DNA of 64,000 nt. It comes from Corynebacterium coyleae (GTDB taxonomy: Bacteria > Actinomycetota > Actinomycetes > Mycobacteriales > Mycobacteriaceae). The position numbers and the translations under genes were made by a program. Of the stretch, positions 36,646 to 44,902 are shown piece after piece. Location: assembly GCF_030408635.1 (NCBI RefSeq), contig NZ_CP047198.1:992001-1056000 (forward strand), in the 5' to 3' direction. How positions within the stretch are numbered: position 1 is the first letter of the stretch; each line of letters begins with the position of its first letter. Below the pieces are notes generated by a model. It was not told the DNA's origin and ran no database searches. It saw only the letters and a program-made list of their open reading frames with translations.

Positions 36646-37637
36646 GAGTAATTCTGGACTGCGACCCGGGTATCGACGACACCTTAGCCCTCATCTGGCT
36701 CACCGCGGCCACGCAGGCAGGCATCCATGAGCTTGACTGCGTGACCACGACTGCCGGCAACGTCGACGCCGACCAGTGCGCGAGAAACGCTGCTTGGATC
36801 CTGTCGCTGTGCGGGTTGCCGATCATTTCCCTTGCTGCTGGTCTGCCGGCGCCGCTTGAGGTGGAACTGACCACGACGCCGGAAACTCACGGCGAGACAG
36901 GACTTGGGTACGCCACCGCGCCCGAGCGTCACGTTGAGCACGATTGGGAGGCGCTGTGGGTCGACGCGATTGAGCGCGGTACGGACGATCTGCACCTTAT
37001 CGTCACCGGCCCCATGACTAACCTGGCATTTTTTGCCCACGCCCACCCGCAGCACTTCGCGCGCCTGAAGCACATCACGGTGATGGGGGGTGCGGTGAAC
37101 TATCCGGGCAACACCACGCCGACGGCGGAGTGGAACTTTTGGGTCGACCCGCACGCCGCCGCCGACGTCTTCGACATGACACCGACCCCGATCACGTTGT
37201 GCTCACTTGGTGTGACGGAGAAGATGTTGCTTGAGCCTGAGCGGTTGGAGGGGGTCGTCGCAAAGCTAGGCGCGAGCCCGATTGCCCAGCACTTGGGTGA
37301 CATTGTGCGGTTCTACTTCGAGTTCCACGAGGAGGTCGGGGAGGGCTATCGCGCGCAGATCCATGACCTGCTCACGGTGCTCATCGCGCTTGGTGCGGTG
37401 GACGTTGAGCATTGCTTAACGACGATTGCCGTCGAGGCCGATTCCAACCTCACCCGCGGCACCTCTGTGGCGGATCTGCGTGACATTTGGGAGCGCGAAC
37501 CCAACGCGCGCCTGGTCACCGCTGCGGACATCGATGCCGCGTGGGAGTCATTTGACTGGGCCTGCGGCATCCATGCACGCGTGGCGGCGGGGGATGCGAG
37601 TCTTATGGAACTGCGCCACCTCAAAGCGGACGACTAA
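36642..37637 (+). CDS. Inosine/uridine-preferring nucleoside hydrolase family protein
   Basis: 331 residues, cleaves the N-glycosidic bond of ribonucleosides. The calcium-binding N-terminus DCDPGIDD near residue 6 and the conserved MGGAV near residue 148 followed by AEWNFWVDPHAA are typical. A final Asp of the metal site is in the HDLLTVL segment near 244. Overlaps the MFS stop by ATGA. Downstream, after a 91-base gap, is a complete ECF transporter, forming a plausible nucleoside or vitamin-precursor salvage locus. Confidence 0.92.
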   Translation: MRVILDCDPGIDDTLALIWLTAATQAGIHELDCVTTTAGNVDADQCARNAAWILSLCGLPIISLAAGLPAPLEVELTTTPETHGETGLGYATAPERHVEHDWEALWVDAIERGTDDLHLIVTGPMTNLAFFAHAHPQHFARLKHITVMGGAVNYPGNTTPTAEWNFWVDPHAAADVFDMTPTPITLCSLGVTEKMLLEPERLEGVVAKLGASPIAQHLGDIVRFYFEFHEEVGEGYRAQIHDLLTVLIALGAVDVEHCLTTIAVEADSNLTRGTSVADLRDIWEREPNARLVTAADIDAAWESFDWACGIHARVAAGDASLMELRHLKADD

Positions 37638-37728
37638 CTGCTACACTGCCTGATCTGGACGTTCCTGCCGAGGTGACATAGGCAAGGGCGCAATTGCACA
37701 TTTGCCCGTGAGAATTACGGAAAGTTCC
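37638..37728 (+). promoter_or_regulatory. Structured leader before the ECF transporter
   Basis: 91 bases between the nucleoside hydrolase and the S-component gene. Several short inverted pairs are visible: TGCC with GGCA (flanking GAGGTGACATA), GGCAA with TTGCC (around a GCAATTGC palindrome), and CCGT with ACGG directly before the GGAAAG ribosome site. The last could hide or expose the ribosome site. It may be an RNA switch or only chance; I do not recognise a known riboswitch class. Confidence 0.3.
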
Positions 37729-38535
37729 ATGTCACACACCACTTCTCAAAACTCGCAGAAGGCGCAGTGGACCCCGCTGCGTCGCGTTCTCGTTGCCCTT
37801 GGCGCGTTGATTATCGCCGCGACCTGGCTCTACTTCGTTCTTGTCCGCCCCGCTGACTGGGATCAGGTCACAGGCTCCGGTCCTGGCATTACGCTGCTGG
37901 CGGGCTACGGCGTGGGCACCCTGCTGCTACTCGTGGCCATCGTCCCTGTGTTGCCGGCGCGCACGCTCGGGCTGATTCCGATTGCGATCATCATCAACTC
38001 CGTCATCGGCGAGATCGTCGGCTCGATTGGTCTGCCGCTGTACCTCGACTCCGTGGGCACCGTACTGGTCGCAGCCCTGGCCGGCCCGGTTGCGGGCATG
38101 GCCACCGGTGCGCTGAACAACGTGGTGTGGGGTCTGGTCAACCCAGCCGCCCTGCCGTTCGCCGCCGGTGCGGCCTTGGTCGGCTGGTTGGCGGGTGTGT
38201 TCATTCACCGCTTCAACGCGTTCCGTAACCCTGGCACCGTGGTTGGCTTTGGCCTTGTGCTCGGCGTGGTGGGCGGCATGGTTGCAGCCCCGGTTGCCGC
38301 ATATGTCTACGGCGGTACCGCCGGTGTGGGCACCGGTGCGCTGGTGAGCCTGTTCCGCGAGATGGGTGGGTCCCTGATCGCGTCGGTAACCACCCAGGCG
38401 TTCATCTCTGACCCGGTGGATAAGCTCATCGTCCTGTTCATCGCATACGCCACGGTCAAGGCGCTGCCGAAGCGCACCGTGGCTGCCTTCGCGCCACAAG
38501 AACCTGTCGCACCAGCATCGACACCTGAGGCGTAA
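37729..38535 (+). CDS. ECF transporter S component
   Basis: 268 residues, about six to seven hydrophobic segments with many glycines and short loops, the usual build of an ECF substrate-binding subunit. Loops such as NSVIGEIVGSIGLPLYLDSVGT and a GPVAGMATGALNNVVWGLVNP segment (cited in part) fit the S-component layout. It is longer than typical 180-200 residue S proteins because of both termini. The ATG at 37729 has a GGAAAG ribosome site; GTG 37708 or upstream are less likely. The ligand is unknown. T and A subunits follow directly. Confidence 0.82.
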   Translation: MSHTTSQNSQKAQWTPLRRVLVALGALIIAATWLYFVLVRPADWDQVTGSGPGITLLAGYGVGTLLLLVAIVPVLPARTLGLIPIAIIINSVIGEIVGSIGLPLYLDSVGTVLVAALAGPVAGMATGALNNVVWGLVNPAALPFAAGAALVGWLAGVFIHRFNAFRNPGTVVGFGLVLGVVGGMVAAPVAAYVYGGTAGVGTGALVSLFREMGGSLIASVTTQAFISDPVDKLIVLFIAYATVKALPKRTVAAFAPQEPVAPASTPEA

Positions 38536-38544
38536 AGCACTTCC

Positions 38545-39252
38545 GTGGCAGACCGTCTGAGCCCTTCAACCCGTGTGAACCCGTTGACCGCTTTGGCCAT
38601 CGGGGCGTCGGGCTGGATTCTGGTGCTCGGGCTGAACCGGCCAGAAGTTTCACTCGCAGTGCTGGCCGCGGCAATGGTGCTGGGGACGTGGCGCACCCGC
38701 AACGTCGCGCTCATTGCGGCCACCGCGTTGCTTGCCGCCCCGGTTGCCGCATCCATGGTGCTCATCCACGCGCCCTACGGGGAGCATCGCATCGCGCCGC
38801 TGCTGACCAGCGATGGCCTTGCCACAGCAGGGGAGTTAGCCGCACGTTTCACCGCACTGATTGCCAGCCTGCTCGCGGCCGTCGCATGGTCGCGCACCCC
38901 GGACCTGGCCAAGGCACTGCAGGCGGCACCGGGTGGCAACAGGGTCGGCTACATCGCCGGCACGACTCTGCAACTCGGGCCCCAAGGCGCACACCGGGCA
39001 CGCATCGTCCGCGACGCCAACCGGCTCAAAGGCGAGCACATCACCGTAAAAACCGTGGTCCCGAATCTGATCATGCCGGTGCTTACCGAGTTGCTCACCC
39101 AAGCGGGCGCCCGCGGACAAGCCTTGGAAACCGCAGGCTACGACCTCACCGGCCCTCGCACCGTGCTGCGCCCTGTCCACGACAGTCCGATCCAGCGCGC
39201 CGCCCGCATCCTCATCCCACTTGCGTGTTTGGGGGTTGTGCTTTGGATCTGA
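38545..39252 (+). CDS. ECF transporter T component (EcfT)
   Basis: 235 residues with hydrophobic segments in the N-terminal half and a long cytoplasmic helix region. The coupling-helix motif Ala-Arg-Gly is seen once clearly (GARGQALETAGY near residue 190), close to the ARG-x-RG pattern that binds the ATPases. GTG 38545 starts 9 bases after the S gene, and the next gene overlaps its end, so S-T-A form a single unit. Confidence 0.85.
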   Translation: MADRLSPSTRVNPLTALAIGASGWILVLGLNRPEVSLAVLAAAMVLGTWRTRNVALIAATALLAAPVAASMVLIHAPYGEHRIAPLLTSDGLATAGELAARFTALIASLLAAVAWSRTPDLAKALQAAPGGNRVGYIAGTTLQLGPQGAHRARIVRDANRLKGEHITVKTVVPNLIMPVLTELLTQAGARGQALETAGYDLTGPRTVLRPVHDSPIQRAARILIPLACLGVVLWI

Positions 39253-40406
39253 CATTGCTCACCCAGGCGCTCAACGAGCACCGCGCGGTGCAGGTGATCG
39301 GCAACTCCGGAGCAGGCCTAACCACCCTGGCAGCGCAGGTGCACCGCGAGTGGGAGAACGCCGCAGTAGTCCAACAGGACGCCACCGCGCACGTGTCCTA
39401 CCTTCGAGATACCGTCATCGAGGAAGTTGCGCTCGGTCTCGAGCAGCGCGGCATTCCCGCCGACGAGATGCGTCAGCGTTGCGAGCGCATCCTCCACGCC
39501 GCAGGGCTAAGCGATCTCGCAGAGCGCAACCCAGCGCAACTCTCTGGCGGACAAACGCGACGCCTTGCCATCGCAGCCGTTGCGGTGCTCGAGCCGGGCA
39601 CCTTGCTTCTCGACGACCCCTTCGCCGGCCTCGACCCAACCTCCTGCACCCGCATCACCGAACTGCTGGCTTCGCTGCCGTCGAAGGTGGTCATCCTGGG
39701 CACACGGCTTCGCAACATCGACTCGGCCGCACTCGGACTTGTCGGTGGCGTTCTCCAGCCGGACGTCCCACCCAACCCGAATCTGCAGTTGCCTGACCGC
39801 GTCACAGCAACTGATGAACCGATCGACCTTGGCGAGGTCTCCGCAGTGCGCGGCGAAACACCTCGCAAGTGGTGGCAGTTCCACGCCTCGTCAGAGCCAT
39901 CGTTCACGGCCGGCCCAGTGCACCTGACCATCCGCCCCGGTGAGGCTATGTGGCTGCGTGGCGACAACGGCGCCGGCAAGACAACACTGCTGCGCGCGAT
40001 GGCCGGCCTGGACGACAACCCGGGCCTGCAACAGACTCGCGGTCTGACCGTGTCGCTGGCACTGCAGCGCGCCGCAGACCAGCTCGCCGAATCCACCGTG
40101 GGACGGTTCATTGGCGACGATGACACCGTCGCCGCTTTAGGACTCGACCCAGACACCCACCCGTTGGATCTTCCGTCAGCGCACTTCCGGCTCGCACAGC
40201 TCGCCCAGGTGTTCGCCCAGGGGCGCGACCTTGTGCTTCTCGACGAGCCCGACGTCGGCCTCGACATCCCCTCCCGCGAGCGTGCCCACGCCCTCATCGC
40301 AGCGGGGCTGGCAGGCGGCCAGGCAGTGATCTTCACCTGCCACGACACCAGCTTCGCCGCGGAGGTGGGGGAGTATGCGGTGGTTAGAGCAAGTCTTCTT
40401 CGATGA
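39243..40406 (+). CDS. Fused ECF ATPase (A-A') with split ATP-site motifs
   Basis: 387 residues, two ABC ATPase domains in tandem. Domain 1 keeps the signature LSGGQ but has Walker A GNSGAGLTT (Lys to Leu), Walker B LLLDDPFAGLD with Asp in place of the catalytic Glu, and no H-loop His. Domain 2 has an intact Walker A GDNGAGKTT, LLDEPDVGLD and CHD switch His, but its signature is degenerate (LPSAHF). Only one composite site (domain 2 Walker plus domain 1 signature) can be complete. TTG 39243 is chosen from the GGGGG 7 bases upstream; GTG 39225 is an alternative. Overlaps EcfT by 10 bases. Confidence 0.82.
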   Translation: MDLTLLTQALNEHRAVQVIGNSGAGLTTLAAQVHREWENAAVVQQDATAHVSYLRDTVIEEVALGLEQRGIPADEMRQRCERILHAAGLSDLAERNPAQLSGGQTRRLAIAAVAVLEPGTLLLDDPFAGLDPTSCTRITELLASLPSKVVILGTRLRNIDSAALGLVGGVLQPDVPPNPNLQLPDRVTATDEPIDLGEVSAVRGETPRKWWQFHASSEPSFTAGPVHLTIRPGEAMWLRGDNGAGKTTLLRAMAGLDDNPGLQQTRGLTVSLALQRAADQLAESTVGRFIGDDDTVAALGLDPDTHPLDLPSAHFRLAQLAQVFAQGRDLVLLDEPDVGLDIPSRERAHALIAAGLAGGQAVIFTCHDTSFAAEVGEYAVVRASLLR

Positions 40407-41286
40407 TCACAACGGAGCCGCTTTCTCCCTTGCACACCGGACGGGTGTTGATGTTATTCCACGGCTGCCCTGGCGGGTGGTGTCCACGGGCGCACTCCCA
40501 TCCGTTTGGGGCGGTCCAATCAAGACTGGTGCTTGTTGCTCCGCCTCCTGTTGGGTTCGGCGATGTGTAGTCGTTGACTACTTCCATTGCCGCCACGCAA
40601 TCGGTGTCCTGTTTTAGCGCGATGACAGCACGGTCGGGACCTTCGGTACCGGTTACGGTTCCACACCGGGTGCCTTCAGCAGCGGAAGTATCAGTGGAGT
40701 TCTCGCGGTCCGGGTCGGGGTTAGCCTGGACGATCTCACCGTCTTTGATAGTGATCTTGCTCAGACCGCGTTCCACGATGAGCGTTTCTTCATCCACGCG
40801 AGTGAAGGTGAACCCGGTAAGTGTGACGCGCTCACCAGGGTTGAGCTGGGGAGCGTCCATCGCGAACGGATCTGTTTTCGAGCTAAACGTGTAGAAGCCG
40901 ATTACCGGGTCGTAGCGCACTGAGGTGGCGATATTGCCTTCCTCGGGATTGCCGAGGTCAGCTAATGCAGGTTCAGATGCGTCGAGTCGAATCTTACATT
41001 CGAAGACTGGCCCGTTTTGGGCTTCTTCGCGGGTCGGAACTACACATCCACGTTCGGAGGAGGCCGCACCGAAGAAGGCATACGCGAGGGGGTCCACCTT
41101 GAATGTCTCAGCCGGTACATCCGTGTAGGTCTGTTCTGCTTCTGCCTCAGGTGAGGTATTTTCCACCGCTGAATTTGAAGCAGAAACGGAAGGCTCGGGA
41201 AGGTCCTCCGGCTCGCTCGAACAAGCGGTTAGGGCCAGGCCTAGCGAAGTGATAATCGTGGCTGTGCGCATCAAGTGCAGAGACAT
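40384..41286 (-). CDS. Secreted lipoprotein, paralogue of 49126-50121
   Basis: 300 residues. Signal peptide with lipobox LTAC (about residues 19-22), a Ser/Glu/Pro-rich linker, then a cysteine-containing extracellular part. Segments NPGERVTLTGF, KITIKDGEIV and a Cys-Gly-Thr ... Cys-x-Ala-Ala-Met pair resemble the lipoprotein at 49126-50121 in the same order, so the two are paralogues. Function is unknown. It overlaps the 3' end of the ECF ATPase convergently by 23 bases. Confidence 0.8.
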   Translation of the reverse strand: MSLHLMRTATIITSLGLALTACSSEPEDLPEPSVSASNSAVENTSPEAEAEQTYTDVPAETFKVDPLAYAFFGAASSERGCVVPTREEAQNGPVFECKIRLDASEPALADLGNPEEGNIATSVRYDPVIGFYTFSSKTDPFAMDAPQLNPGERVTLTGFTFTRVDEETLIVERGLSKITIKDGEIVQANPDPDRENSTDTSAAEGTRCGTVTGTEGPDRAVIALKQDTDCVAAMEVVNDYTSPNPTGGGATSTSLDWTAPNGWECARGHHPPGQPWNNINTRPVCKGESGSVVIIEEDLL

Positions 41287-41293
41287 GATCTCG

Positions 41294-41299
41294 ATTATG
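41294..41299 (-). promoter_or_regulatory. Putative -10 box of the lipoprotein gene, leaderless
   Basis: CATAAT on the minus strand, then 7 bases and the ATG at 41286. It sits in the 32-base gap after the helicase gene. Confidence 0.45.
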
Positions 41300-41318
41300 G
41301 CACTAATGCGGGTGCCTT

Positions 41319-44300
41319 TTACACCACTGCGCGTCCTTGTTCATACAGCTCTGCAGGCATCGGCCTGTGTAGCTGCCATTCGAAGCGAATCGGTTTTTCG
41401 CCGGAGTGTCGTACGTGTGACACGTTGCCAAGGAGCGTGAAGGCGCTTGCAACTCCAGCGGCGTTGAGGCGTGTGTTGCGTACGCACAGGTAGATCGAGT
41501 GGTTGTTCTCCAAGTGATGGATGTATCGCTGGCCGTCCTTTGAATCCAGCTTCGTCGTCGACTGTGATTCCCACTGGAACAGATCAGGAGATATTGGGTA
41601 GTCGGCGTAGCGGGTGGTTTCGGAGAAGTCCGCTTCGTTCTTGGAAAGAGTGACGAAGAACAGGTCCAGATCGGATTCGGTGGCGTGGTACACACCTTCG
41701 CGCGGCAAATGGAGAAGCTTCTTCAGGGGAGCGGTACGTACAGCAGCAGTCAGCTCAGCGGTGGAGTAGTCCGCGTGGGTGAACAGCACAGGTGCGCCGG
41801 GGCCAGTAACGGGTTTTGGAGTCACGCGTGATTGGTCAAGGCGGTAGTCGAAAATCTGCTGAAGTTCATTCCTAAAGGAAGGGACGCTTCGGATAGCTGA
41901 CAGTGCGTCGTCGAAAGTCTCCGGTGGTTGGACTCCCGATTGGTTTGCCCAAATCATCGTGACCAACATGCGGGTAAACGTCTGGTCCTCAGGCGACATT
42001 GCGTCGTACGTCGGCCCGTTCGCATCCACAATGGCAAGGTATCGTTCTGCTCGAAGCGGGTCGTTGACGTGCAACATTGAGCGAATCCGAGTGAGGAAAA
42101 ATTCTTCGCGCTCGGGAACTGTTTCGGGGACAGGGAGAAGATCTTGGCTCCGCAACAACCGTGTCCATCCACCGTCGGCCCGGTTGCGGTAGAGATCTTC
42201 GAGTGAAAGACCAGTGTTAGCTAGGAATGACGAAAGATCCGTCGTCGCTTCTTGCTGTACAAGCTCACGGATCTTGACGATTGAATTGCCTGCAACACGC
42301 TTGACGTTTTGAAGTACCCGTTCTTGTGTGACTCGGTCGAGTTGAATATGGGTGCCACCAGGAAGGGAGGGAAACTCTTGCTCAATCTCCGTCTTTAAGC
42401 GTTTGCCACGCCGACCGGTGAGCGCTGCATACCTGCGTTCAAAGTCGAAGTTTGTGTGTTGTTCGCCGATGAAGTCCAGGACGGTACACACCTTGCCTGG
42501 CATCTTGCGCAAGCCGCGGCCGAGCTGTTGGAGGAAGATGATCGGGCTCTCAGTCGGGCGCAGCAGCAACAAGGTGTTGAGCTCGGGGATGTCGACACCC
42601 TCGTTAAACAGGTCGACGGTGAACAGCACTTTGAGCTCGCCGTCGCGGAGGCGTTGGATAGCCTGGTCACGGTCAATTTGTGGTGTCTTTGAAGTAACGG
42701 CTGCAGCCGGAATACCAAAATGGTTAAACCGTTCCGCCATGAATCGTGCGTGATCGATGCTGACGCAGAAGCCGAGAGCCTTGAGCTCCGCGAGGTCGAA
42801 CACACGTTTTTGGAGTTCGCTGAGGATGAGTTTTACGCGGGAATCTCCAAGCCGAACGTAAAACTCGCTCAGTGAAGCGGTGTCGTAAGCGCGGCTTGAG
42901 CGCGACCATTTCACGCTTCGGAGGTCCGTCTCGTCGTTGATGCCGAAGTAGTGCATTGGTGCCACGAGGCCGAGTTGCAGTGCATCCCAGAGACGCAGTT
43001 CGTAGGCGACGCGATAGTCGAAGAAACGCTGGACGTTGACGCCGTCGCCGCGCTCGGGTGTGGCGGTAAGACCGAGGAGTTCCTTCGGCTTGAGGTAGTC
43101 GAGCACCTTTTTGTATGTGGAGGCTTCGGCGTGGTGGAACTCGTCGATAGCCACCACGTCGAACTTCTCAGGAGGGAAGCTTTCCACGTGTTTATGCAGC
43201 GTTTGGATAGTGGCAAAGATGTGTGTGCCCTGCCGTGGCGTGTGCGTTCCATCAAACAGTTCGCCAAAGTTATTGTCGCGAAGTACCTCCCGGTACGTGC
43301 GCATCGCCTGTCGTAACAATTCGCGCTGATGCGCGACGAAAAGGAGCGAAGGCTTGCTTTTCGACGCCGCAGCCAACCCCTTGTAATCCAACGCCGCAAC
43401 AACGGTCTTTCCAGTGCCAGTTGCTGCGATGAGAAGGTTTCGGTGACGGTCATGTACGTCGCGCTCTGCCTCCAGTGCCTCAAGCATTGCCTGTTGGTAC
43501 GGCCAAGGCTGCACCTCAAGGCCGGAGAGCTCAATGCGGTCGGATGGGGTAGTGCCAAAACGTTCGCGCTTGAGGGCTTCGAAAAGCCGGTCGTGGTCAG
43601 CCTTCGGCTCGTAGGTTGCGTAGTGCTTGTCGTTCCAATACGTCTCAAAGACTGCCTCGAACTTGCGCAGGATCTCAGGCGTGGAGGTTCGCGATGCGCG
43701 GACGTTCCACTCCACGCCATCGATGAGCGCAGAGTTGGACAGGTTTGAGCTGCCGATATATGCGGTGTCGAAGCCTGAATTACGACTGAACAACCAGGCC
43801 TTGGCATGCAGTCGCGTATCGCGTGACTCATAGCCCACCTTGACTTCGGCACCGAACTCTTCGACAAGCCGGTTAATCGCCTCGATATCGGATGCGCCGC
43901 AGTAGGTCGATGTGATCACGCGCAACGGAATGTTGTTGTCGCGGAGGTACTCGAGCTGGTCACGGATGACTGCGATGCCGGAGTTTTTGATAAACGCGCA
44001 GAGTAGGTCGACGCTGTCGGCGGTTCGGATCTCGCGTTTAATTTCTGCCGCCATGCTGAGATCACTACTGGCGTTCGTGAGCAGAGAAGCACCTGTCAGT
44101 GATGTTGGTTGGAAGCGCGGAGGCTCACCGAGCGACGCCTCGTACACCGCGTGGAGCAGTGTCTCTGACTCAATCGCATCATCGGGGTCGATGAGTTCCG
44201 CAAGCGTGTTAATCAGTTCGACGCGTTGCAGCGGCTCGCGAGTATTCAAAAGCTTCTGTGTCAGATGATCTGCGAGAACCCGAGTGATGGCGTCGGTATA

Positions 44301-44447
44301 GCGTTCGCGGTGCTGATCTGTGGCGTCCTCCAATGCGGGGCGCTGAAAACCATGTTCTGCTTCCGTAGCAGCGAGCCGCTCAAGAATGCGCTTGGTTACG
44401 GGGGTCTCATATGCGCCGAGGGGAAGCGAGGCGTCGTCGATAGGCAT
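41319..44447 (-). CDS. PLD-domain / SF2 helicase / DUF3427 protein
   Basis: 1042 residues. A phospholipase D-like domain (about 130-310) shows the HxK motif LHAKAWLFSR and IGSSNLSNSAL. A DEAD/DEAH SF2 helicase follows: Walker A ATGTGKTVVA near 395, DEFHHAE near 470 and QLGRGLRKMPGK near 690. The remaining about 300 residues form the DUF3427-type C-terminus. Such fusions are mostly of unknown role, with repair or anti-phage defence proposed. ATG 44447 is 7 bases after the MutT stop. G+C looks a little lower and codon use less biased than in neighbours (impression only). Confidence 0.87.
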   Translation of the reverse strand: MPIDDASLPLGAYETPVTKRILERLAATEAEHGFQRPALEDATDQHRERYTDAITRVLADHLTQKLLNTREPLQRVELINTLAELIDPDDAIESETLLHAVYEASLGEPPRFQPTSLTGASLLTNASSDLSMAAEIKREIRTADSVDLLCAFIKNSGIAVIRDQLEYLRDNNIPLRVITSTYCGASDIEAINRLVEEFGAEVKVGYESRDTRLHAKAWLFSRNSGFDTAYIGSSNLSNSALIDGVEWNVRASRTSTPEILRKFEAVFETYWNDKHYATYEPKADHDRLFEALKRERFGTTPSDRIELSGLEVQPWPYQQAMLEALEAERDVHDRHRNLLIAATGTGKTVVAALDYKGLAAASKSKPSLLFVAHQRELLRQAMRTYREVLRDNNFGELFDGTHTPRQGTHIFATIQTLHKHVESFPPEKFDVVAIDEFHHAEASTYKKVLDYLKPKELLGLTATPERGDGVNVQRFFDYRVAYELRLWDALQLGLVAPMHYFGINDETDLRSVKWSRSSRAYDTASLSEFYVRLGDSRVKLILSELQKRVFDLAELKALGFCVSIDHARFMAERFNHFGIPAAAVTSKTPQIDRDQAIQRLRDGELKVLFTVDLFNEGVDIPELNTLLLLRPTESPIIFLQQLGRGLRKMPGKVCTVLDFIGEQHTNFDFERRYAALTGRRGKRLKTEIEQEFPSLPGGTHIQLDRVTQERVLQNVKRVAGNSIVKIRELVQQEATTDLSSFLANTGLSLEDLYRNRADGGWTRLLRSQDLLPVPETVPEREEFFLTRIRSMLHVNDPLRAERYLAIVDANGPTYDAMSPEDQTFTRMLVTMIWANQSGVQPPETFDDALSAIRSVPSFRNELQQIFDYRLDQSRVTPKPVTGPGAPVLFTHADYSTAELTAAVRTAPLKKLLHLPREGVYHATESDLDLFFVTLSKNEADFSETTRYADYPISPDLFQWESQSTTKLDSKDGQRYIHHLENNHSIYLCVRNTRLNAAGVASAFTLLGNVSHVRHSGEKPIRFEWQLHRPMPAELYEQGRAVV

Positions 44448-44454
44448 TGGTGCT

Positions 44455-44850
44455 CTACCCAAACCTTTCTGCCAGTAGCTCGACAGTTGGAATGTCTGCA
44501 GGCGCCCAGGTGAGGTCTGAGAGCTTGTTGGCCGCAACCCAGCGGACCTCTTCGTGCTCGGTGAGTATGGGTGTTCCGGAGACGAGCTCGCAGATGTAGG
44601 TAGACAGTTCCACAACAACATCACCAGTGTCATGCCTGGTAGTCACAACAAACTCGCCGACTTCCGCTTCGATCCGGAGCTCTTCCTTAAGTTCGCGTGC
44701 AAGTGCTGCTTGAGGGCTCTCGCCGGGCTCAATCTTGCCGCCAGGAAACTCCCAGAAACCCGCCATGGATTTACCTTTTCCGCGCTTGGCAGCGAAAATG
44801 CGGCCATCTTGGGCGATGACCGCACCGACGACCTCGATCGTTTTCACCAT
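44455..44850 (-). CDS. mutT: MutT-type Nudix hydrolase
   Basis: 131 residues, 8-oxo-dGTP diphosphatase-like. A complete Nudix box runs from GGKIEPGES near residue 37 through RELKEEL near 52 (G-x5-E-x7-REUxEExGU). RGKGKSMAGFWEFPGG before it is typical of MutT. It is the first gene of a two-gene unit with the PLD-helicase, the pairing often seen for DUF3427 helicases. It may sanitise nucleotides or hydrolyse a signal made by the partner; the latter is speculation. Confidence 0.9.
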   Translation of the reverse strand: MVKTIEVVGAVIAQDGRIFAAKRGKGKSMAGFWEFPGGKIEPGESPQAALARELKEELRIEAEVGEFVVTTRHDTGDVVVELSTYICELVSGTPILTEHEEVRWVAANKLSDLTWAPADIPTVELLAERFG

Positions 44851-44856
44851 GGGGTC

Positions 44857-44862
44857 AGTTTA
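44857..44862 (-). promoter_or_regulatory. Putative -10 box of mutT-helicase, leaderless
   Basis: TAAACT on the minus strand, then 6 bases and the ATG at 44850. It lies in the 52-base gap after ldh. Confidence 0.5.
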
Positions 44863-44902
44863 AACAGAGTGTCGACGTGGGGTCGTCGATACGCAAATGC
44901 TC

